DNA of 8,015 bases, from assembly GCA_900542085.1 (NCBI GenBank), contig UQMK01000048.1, forward strand, positions 1-8,015, read 5' to 3'. Made by a program: the position numbers and the translations under genes. The notes under the pieces are model-generated. The model did not search any database. It saw only the letters and a list, made by a program, of their open reading frames with translations, and had not been told where the DNA came from. Shown here piece after piece: positions 5,033 to 8,015 of the stretch; position 1 is the first letter of the stretch, and the number at the start of each line of letters is the position of its first letter. Source of the DNA: an uncultured Collinsella sp. Lineage in GTDB: Bacteria; Actinomycetota; Coriobacteriia; Coriobacteriales; Coriobacteriaceae.

Positions 5033-5769
5033 TGACGGTCTATGTGACGGGCGACGTGCACGGCAGGGCCGAGTACGGGTCCAGCCGGTTTGCATTCAAA
5101 AATTGGCCGCTGGGCCGGACCCTGACGCGCGATGACGCGGTGATCGTGGCCGGCGACTTCGGCTTTGTCTGGGATGGCTCGAATGCTGAGAGGTATTGGC
5201 TCGACTGGTTCGAGTCGAAGCCCTGGACCACGTGTTTCGTAGACGGCAACCATGAGAGCCACCACGCCCTGGCCGGGCTGCCGGTGCGGGAGTGGAACGG
5301 CGGGCTCGTCCATGAGGCGCGACCGCACGTGCTGCACCTGATGCGCGGAGAGGTGTTCGATATCGACGGGCTCACGGTCCTTGCCATGGGCGGTGCCGCG
5401 AGCAACGACAGGCAGTATCGCAGGGAGGGGAGGAGCTGGTGGCCCGAGGAGATGCCGAGCGAGGAAGAGATGGAGCACTGCCGCGCCTCGCTCGACCGCG
5501 TTGGCTGGAAAGTCGACCACGTTGTGACTCACGAGGCTCCTGCCGCCCTTGCTGAGGGGCTGTGCCGCGAACGCGGACGTGAGTACCGCGGGAATCCGCT
5601 GCAAACCTTCCTGGGCGAGCTCGACGGACGGCTCGATTACTGCGCCTGGTTCTTCGGACATTACCACGGTGACGAATGGCTCGACGCCGGGCATCGCTTG
5701 ATCTACCAAGACATCGTGCCGATCGAAGATGCTACGCCCGGCTCTAGGAACCTTCTGGAAGCGCTCTAG
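5032..5769 (+). CDS. Calcineurin-like metallophosphoesterase, third of three
   Basis: The product is 245 residues. ATG 5032 shares its A with the TGA of the preceding gene, so the two are coupled. The motifs are TGDVHG (Asp8, His10), AGDFGF (Asp42), DGNHES (Asn73, His74), THEAP (His167) and FGHYH (His210, His212); no catalytic residue is missing. It is a paralogue of the second enzyme: MTVYVTGD starts both proteins, the first 24 nt of the two genes are identical, and GGA.S.DR.YR followed by SWWP recurs at the same place. The final 15 residues (EDATPGSRNLLEAL) are unlike the sibling. Retention of both active sites after duplication suggests distinct substrates or a hetero-complex. Confidence 0.88.
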   Translation: MTVYVTGDVHGRAEYGSSRFAFKNWPLGRTLTRDDAVIVAGDFGFVWDGSNAERYWLDWFESKPWTTCFVDGNHESHHALAGLPVREWNGGLVHEARPHVLHLMRGEVFDIDGLTVLAMGGAASNDRQYRREGRSWWPEEMPSEEEMEHCRASLDRVGWKVDHVVTHEAPAALAEGLCRERGREYRGNPLQTFLGELDGRLDYCAWFFGHYHGDEWLDAGHRLIYQDIVPIEDATPGSRNLLEAL

Positions 5770-5785
5770 AAGATTCCTAGAAATC

Positions 5786-5816
5786 AGTAGCCTGACAGGA
5801 GAAGCGCGGGGCTACT
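5786..5816. terminator. Hairpin between convergent genes
   Basis: AGTAGCC (5786-5792) pairs with GGCTACT (5810-5816) across 17 nt. It stands between the stop of the third phosphoesterase and the stop of the minus-strand coiled-coil gene, whose TAG lies inside it. There is no T-run on either strand, so termination here would be weak or factor-dependent. Confidence 0.3.
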
Positions 5817-6381
5817 CGTCCTTCATCTGGGTCATGACCTCGACCTTAGCCTCGGCCACGGCCGCCCGCTGTTCGGTTGCAGCGAGGCGGTCCTTGAGGG
5901 CGGCGACCTCGGCCATCAGGTCGCGCTGGGCCAGGAGTGCGTCGTTCAACTCGGCTTGGGCTTTCAGCGCGGCGTCACGCTCGCCGCGCAGGCGCTCGAT
6001 CTCATCGACCATGGCCACGGCCTCGGCATGGAGCTGGACGACCTGCCTGTCGAGTTCCCGAGCATCGGCGAGATATCTGACGCTCGCGGCATGGAGCTCG
6101 TTGTTCTCGAGCTCGAGGCTCGCGGTATCGAGTTCGAACTTCTCCTCTATAAAGGCGACCCGCTCATTGCAGTCGGCCTCAAGTCTTTCGTTCTGGTCTC
6201 TCGCCTCGACGAGCTTACGGGTGAATTCGTCAAGCTGGGCCCTGAGTAGCGCGTTCTCGGTCCTGAGGTCGGCCGTCTCGCGCAGTAGTTTCTCCCGCCA
6301 CGTCGCCTCGGTCCGCTCGGCGGCCTCCTCGTGGACGGACTTCACGCCGTAGATTTCCCTGATTTTTCTTTCGTCTGCCAT
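5812..6381 (-). CDS. Long coiled-coil protein of unknown function
   Basis: The product is 189 residues from ATG 6381, chosen because GGAG (6392-6389) lies 7 nt upstream and the protein then starts MADERKIREIYG. Upstream in-frame codons to 6465 run through a structured leader with no ribosome site. From about residue 15 to 186 the sequence is almost all Ala, Glu, Leu, Arg, Lys, Gln and Asp in heptads (ELENNELHAAS, DEIERLRGERDAALKAQAEL), so one long coiled coil of roughly 170 residues is expected. There is no membrane segment, signal or enzyme motif. Plasmid KfrA-type proteins have a similar coiled coil but carry an N-terminal DNA-binding domain that I do not see here. It could be a structural or partition-related accessory, or a phage-tail-like or scaffold fragment. 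The function is unknown. Confidence 0.75.
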   Translation of the reverse strand: MADERKIREIYGVKSVHEEAAERTEATWREKLLRETADLRTENALLRAQLDEFTRKLVEARDQNERLEADCNERVAFIEEKFELDTASLELENNELHAASVRYLADARELDRQVVQLHAEAVAMVDEIERLRGERDAALKAQAELNDALLAQRDLMAEVAALKDRLAATEQRAAVAEAKVEVMTQMKDE

Positions 6382-6392
6382 TGCGGTACTCC

Positions 6393-6456
6393 AATCAACA
6401 ACGGCATGGCTCCGCCATGCCAAACGGCTGGGAACAATGCACGGCCGCTGTTGATT
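6393..6456 (-). promoter_or_regulatory. Structured 5' leader of the coiled-coil gene
   Basis: An inner hairpin GGCATGGC (6403-6410), loop TCC, GCCATGCC (6414-6421) is perfect. It is enclosed by AATCAACA (6393-6400) and TGTTGATT (6449-6456), also perfect. In minus-strand RNA this fold ends right beside the GGAG ribosome site, so it could limit translation of the coiled-coil protein. The remaining gap, 6457-6603, shows an AT-rich TATATAAG on the minus strand (6553-6546) and a small palindrome GCCTATTAGGC (6570-6580), but no promoter I would defend. Confidence 0.4.
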
Positions 6457-6603
6457 TGTAGTCATCCTGCGATCGGTGAGTTCTAAAAAGGCGTCTCAGG
6501 TCATGCGTTCACGCAGGTTTTCGGTTAGAGAAATACCGCACCCTTATATAGTAACGCCGCCGCACTCGGGCCTATTAGGCAAATCGCGAAACGACAGACG
6601 GAC

Positions 6604-7188
6604 TTATTTCCTGACGCCCACCAATCCGCGTTCACGAAGGATGCGGTACAGCGTTGATTTGGAGACGCCAGTCGCAGCGCAAATATCGGGAATAGGAGTC
6701 TCTCCTCCAAGATAGAGCCTTACTGCGGCATCGGCTTTGACGCCGGCAGTGCGAGGCCTGCCACCCACGTTGCCGCCGTGGCTCCGTTTGACGGCGATAC
6801 CCTCGGCCTGGCGTTGCCTGATCAGATCTCGCTCAAGTTCCGCGGTGCAAGCATGGGTGCCAAGCACGAAGCGCCCGAATGCGGTATCTAGATCCACGGG
6901 CTGTTTCAGGGACGTGAGCTTCACGCCGAGGTTTCGAAACATAAGGTCATAGTTGAGCAGCTGCCTGGTCGATCTGGTCAAGCGCTCCCATGATTCGACC
7001 ACCACCTCGTCGCCCGCCCGCATCTTCTTGAACAGGCGCTTCTGCTGCGTCCGGTCGCCGTCCTGGGCACCCGTGACCTTGTCCTTGTAGATATGGCCAT
7101 AGGCCACGCCAGCGTTCACCAGAGCCTCGATCTGGCGGTCCAACCTCTGGTCTTTCGTGCTCACGCGAGCATATCCGTAACGTGTCAT
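6604..7188 (-). CDS. Small serine recombinase (resolvase/invertase family)
   Basis: The product is 194 residues from ATG 7188, with GGAGG (7198-7194) 5 nt upstream. The protein opens MTRYGYARVSTKDQ, placing the catalytic nucleophile at Ser10 next to Arg8. ESWERLTRS (65-73) supplies the active-site arginines 69 and 72; the usual Asp before RL is Glu. ELERDLIRQRQAEGI (117-131) begins the long dimerisation helix, and IPDICAATGVSKSTLYRILRE (166-186) is the C-terminal helix-turn-helix. Length and order are those of Tn3-type resolvases and DNA invertases. With no transposase or invertible segment adjacent, multimer resolution for plasmid stability is the likeliest job. The gene is divergent from the toxin-antitoxin operon, and its probable res site lies between them. 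Confidence 0.92.
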   Translation of the reverse strand: MTRYGYARVSTKDQRLDRQIEALVNAGVAYGHIYKDKVTGAQDGDRTQQKRLFKKMRAGDEVVVESWERLTRSTRQLLNYDLMFRNLGVKLTSLKQPVDLDTAFGRFVLGTHACTAELERDLIRQRQAEGIAVKRSHGGNVGGRPRTAGVKADAAVRLYLGGETPIPDICAATGVSKSTLYRILRERGLVGVRK

Positions 7189-7214
7189 TTCAGCCTCCTG
7201 CCTCGTATTTGATT

Positions 7215-7322
7215 TTCCCATGGGAATTGACGCGGAGGTTTTGACACTGGGTTTTGGCACTCAACGTTCACGGCATCGAGGGTTCGATTTTCGAGTGCCC
7301 AGAGGCATACGTTTTGGGACTG
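7215..7322. repeat. Repeat-rich region upstream of the resolvase (candidate res site)
   Basis: The intergenic segment holds a palindrome TTCCCATGGGAA (7215-7226), two near-identical 12-mers GGTTTTGACACT (7237-7248) and GGTTTTGGCACT (7250-7261), a third related GTTTTGGGACT (7311-7321), and an inverted pair GGCACTC (7256-7262) / GAGTGCC (7293-7299). Resolvases of this family usually bind several imperfect inverted sites just upstream of their own gene, overlapping the promoter. The exact crossover site cannot be fixed by eye. Confidence 0.45.
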
Positions 7323-7339
7323 GCTCCAGGACAAACGGG

Positions 7340-7373
7340 TATAATCAACGTACTACAATGTAATACGTTGATT
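7340..7373 (+). promoter_or_regulatory. Toxin-antitoxin promoter and operator
   Basis: A consensus -10 box TATAAT (7340-7345) has no good -35 (TTGGGA at 7314-7319 is 20 bp away). Overlapping it is a 31-bp near-perfect palindrome (7343-7373): arms AATCAACGTA and TACGTTGATT around a centre that is symmetric but for one pair. It ends 1 bp before the GGAG ribosome site of the antitoxin. RHH antitoxins and their toxin complexes typically repress their own operon through such sites, so autoregulation is the natural reading. Confidence 0.75.
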
Positions 7374-7382
7374 GGAGCAACT

Positions 7383-7610
7383 ATGGCCATGAGTGCCACT
7401 GCCATCAGGTTCGATGATGGTGAGAAGGACTGGATCCAGTCCTATGCGAGCGTCCTCGGCATGTCCTTTTCCGAATTCGTGAGGAACGCCGCCCTCGATA
7501 AGGTCGAGGAGGCGGCTGACATCAAGGCGTACAACGAGGCGCTGATGGAGGACGATGGCACCCGCTATTCGATGGATGACGTCATGCGTATGGCAATGGA
7601 GGCCGAGTGA
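7383..7610 (+). CDS. Ribbon-helix-helix antitoxin (DUF6290/RelB-DinJ-like)
   Basis: The product is 75 residues. ATG 7383 follows GGAG (7374-7377) by 5 nt; an in-frame ATG two codons later is an alternative. SATAIRFDDGEKDWIQSYAS is the DNA-binding strand and first helix, VLGMSFSEFVRNAALDKVEE the second helix with the conserved Ser-x-x-Glu-Phe pattern, and the C-terminal part (DIKAYNEALMEDDGTRYSMD) is the acidic, extended region that wraps the toxin. The pattern, length and C-terminus resemble RHH antitoxins often annotated DUF6290 or RelB/DinJ family. The stop overlaps the RelE start, and the palindromic operator lies just upstream. It neutralises the toxin and represses the operon. Confidence 0.88.
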   Translation: MAMSATAIRFDDGEKDWIQSYASVLGMSFSEFVRNAALDKVEEAADIKAYNEALMEDDGTRYSMDDVMRMAMEAE

Positions 7611-7891
7611 GTTTCAGCGTCGAATGGTCTAAGGCGGCGACCAAGCAACTCCTAAGCATTCCGAAGAAGCAGCGGCTCATAATCCTGTCCTGGGTTCAGG
7701 AGCACCTTGACGGATGCGAGGACCCGCGGCGCGCACCGAATGGAAAACAGCTTCAGGGCACCGATTCCGGTTGGCGTTGGCGCGTTGGTGCCTACCGCAT
7801 CCTGGCAAGGATCGAGGACGGGAAAGCCGTCATCGAGGTCGTAAGGGTCGGCCACCGCCAGGGTGTCTACAAGAACATGCCGCGGCTATGA
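7607..7891 (+). CDS. relE: RelE/ParE-superfamily toxin
   Basis: The product is 94 residues starting at GTG 7607, which overlaps the antitoxin TGA (GTGA) and follows GGAGG (7598-7602) by 4 nt. FSVEWSKAATKQLLSIPK is the usual first strand and helix. The RelE signature RWRVGAYRILARIEDGKAVIEVVRVGHRQGVY is complete, with Arg59, Arg64, Arg80 and Tyr88 where the catalytic or mRNA-binding residues of RelE-type endoribonucleases fall. Such toxins cut mRNA in the ribosome when the labile antitoxin is lost, giving post-segregational stability. The basic, Tyr-containing C-terminus favours RelE over the gyrase-targeting ParE, but this is not certain. The codon after the stop is already TnpB-like sequence. 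Confidence 0.9.
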   Translation: MSFSVEWSKAATKQLLSIPKKQRLIILSWVQEHLDGCEDPRRAPNGKQLQGTDSGWRWRVGAYRILARIEDGKAVIEVVRVGHRQGVYKNMPRL

Positions 7892-8015
7892 GCAACCCAA
7901 AGTGCCACCACGCAGGTCAAGGCCGAGTCTTTCGTCGGCCTCGACTACTCCAGCCACGACCTCTACGTCACGAGCGACGGCGAGCGCCCTGGATACCCGC
8001 GATACTTCCGACATG
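7892..8015 (+). pseudogene. tnpB: 5'-truncated TnpB (IS200/IS605-type) remnant, continuing past the window
   Basis: Directly after the relE stop, in the same frame and with no start codon, the sequence reads ATQSATTQVKAES and then FVGLDYSSHDLYVTSDGE, GYPRYFRH. This matches the RuvC-I region of TnpB/OrfB proteins of IS200/IS605 and IS607 elements, with the catalytic Asp in VGLDYS. The roughly 190 residues that should precede it are missing, so the fragment cannot be an active nuclease as it stands. If base 8015 joins base 1, the frame continues GEKPPPLAAKLQ and stops at 66-68, again TnpB-like at first. It is a scar of an insertion element at the border of the toxin-antitoxin module. Identification rests on motif memory over about 35 residues. 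Confidence 0.65.

Noticed and set aside
4127..5095. 322-codon minus-strand frame opposite the phosphoesterases
   Set aside because: GC-rich antisense shadow of a clearly coding strand with intact catalytic motifs; Arg/Pro/Ala-rich with no domain.
3070..5774. TCTAGAAGAT at 3070-3079 and 5765-5774 as direct repeats bounding the peptide/phosphoesterase cassette
   Set aside because: A 10-bp match between two points in 8 kb is expected by chance; no other sign of target-site duplication or recombination site.
5729..6352. 207-codon Ser/Arg/Ala-rich plus-strand frame
   Set aside because: Antisense shadow of the coiled-coil gene; serine richness is the reverse complement of Glu/Ala/Arg heptads.
6485..6520. 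Minus-strand T-run with GCGT/ACGC pairing as the resolvase terminator
   Set aside because: Only a four-bp stem with a large loop can be built; not convincing.
7888..8015. Frame starting at the ATG that overlaps the relE stop
   Set aside because: Extremely Arg/Pro-rich and unlike any protein; the frame in phase with relE carries the TnpB motif instead.

Overview
The window looks like the whole, or nearly the whole, of a small plasmid (about 8 kb) from a high-GC Gram-positive host. Strong GGAGG-type ribosome sites, GC-rich coding regions and a gene set of iterons, winged-helix initiator, DnaB, small resolvase and RelE pair suggest a gut-type actinomycete (Coriobacteriia or Bifidobacterium-like). 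The host assignment is an inference from composition and gene style only. No rRNA, tRNA, relaxase or conjugation gene is visible.

Layout. (1) 1-3055 is the replication module: an AT-rich stretch, five 14-bp iterons with core ACTSATGCAAC, a ribbon-helix-helix protein (358-546), a probable two-winged-helix initiator (706-1518) and a plasmid DnaB helicase (1658-3016). Palindromes built from two head-to-head iteron halves (shared core TGCAACGTTGCA) occur four times: at the array, on both sides of the initiator-dnaB intergenic segment, and just after dnaB. (2) 3056-3671 has no long gene but is dense in signals. It holds a possible 29-aa ORF, a 41-aa hydrophobic and basic peptide gene whose Shine-Dalgarno is locked in a hairpin and whose leader is complementary to its own 3' flank in two nested blocks (type I toxin-like), then a 21-aa leader ORF running into an intrinsic terminator (attenuator-like). 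(3) 3672-5769 holds three translationally coupled calcineurin-like metallophosphoesterases on the plus strand. (4) On the minus strand are a pure coiled-coil protein (5812-6381) and a serine resolvase/invertase (6604-7188), the latter with a repeat-rich res-like upstream region. (5) 7340-7891 is a type II toxin-antitoxin operon (RHH antitoxin plus RelE toxin) with a 31-bp operator overlapping its -10 box. (6) From 7892 the sequence is a 5'-truncated TnpB remnant.

How it fits together. The initiator, DnaB and iterons run and autoregulate replication, the resolvase probably resolves multimers, and the RelE pair and perhaps the 41-aa peptide act as stability modules. The phosphoesterase operon is the cargo, of unknown substrate, apparently controlled by attenuation. 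Reading from base 8015 into base 1 continues the TnpB-like frame for about twenty residues, which suggests a circular molecule opened at an arbitrary point.

The least explained parts are the structured 41-aa peptide locus, the leader-peptide attenuator and the triple phosphoesterase operon.
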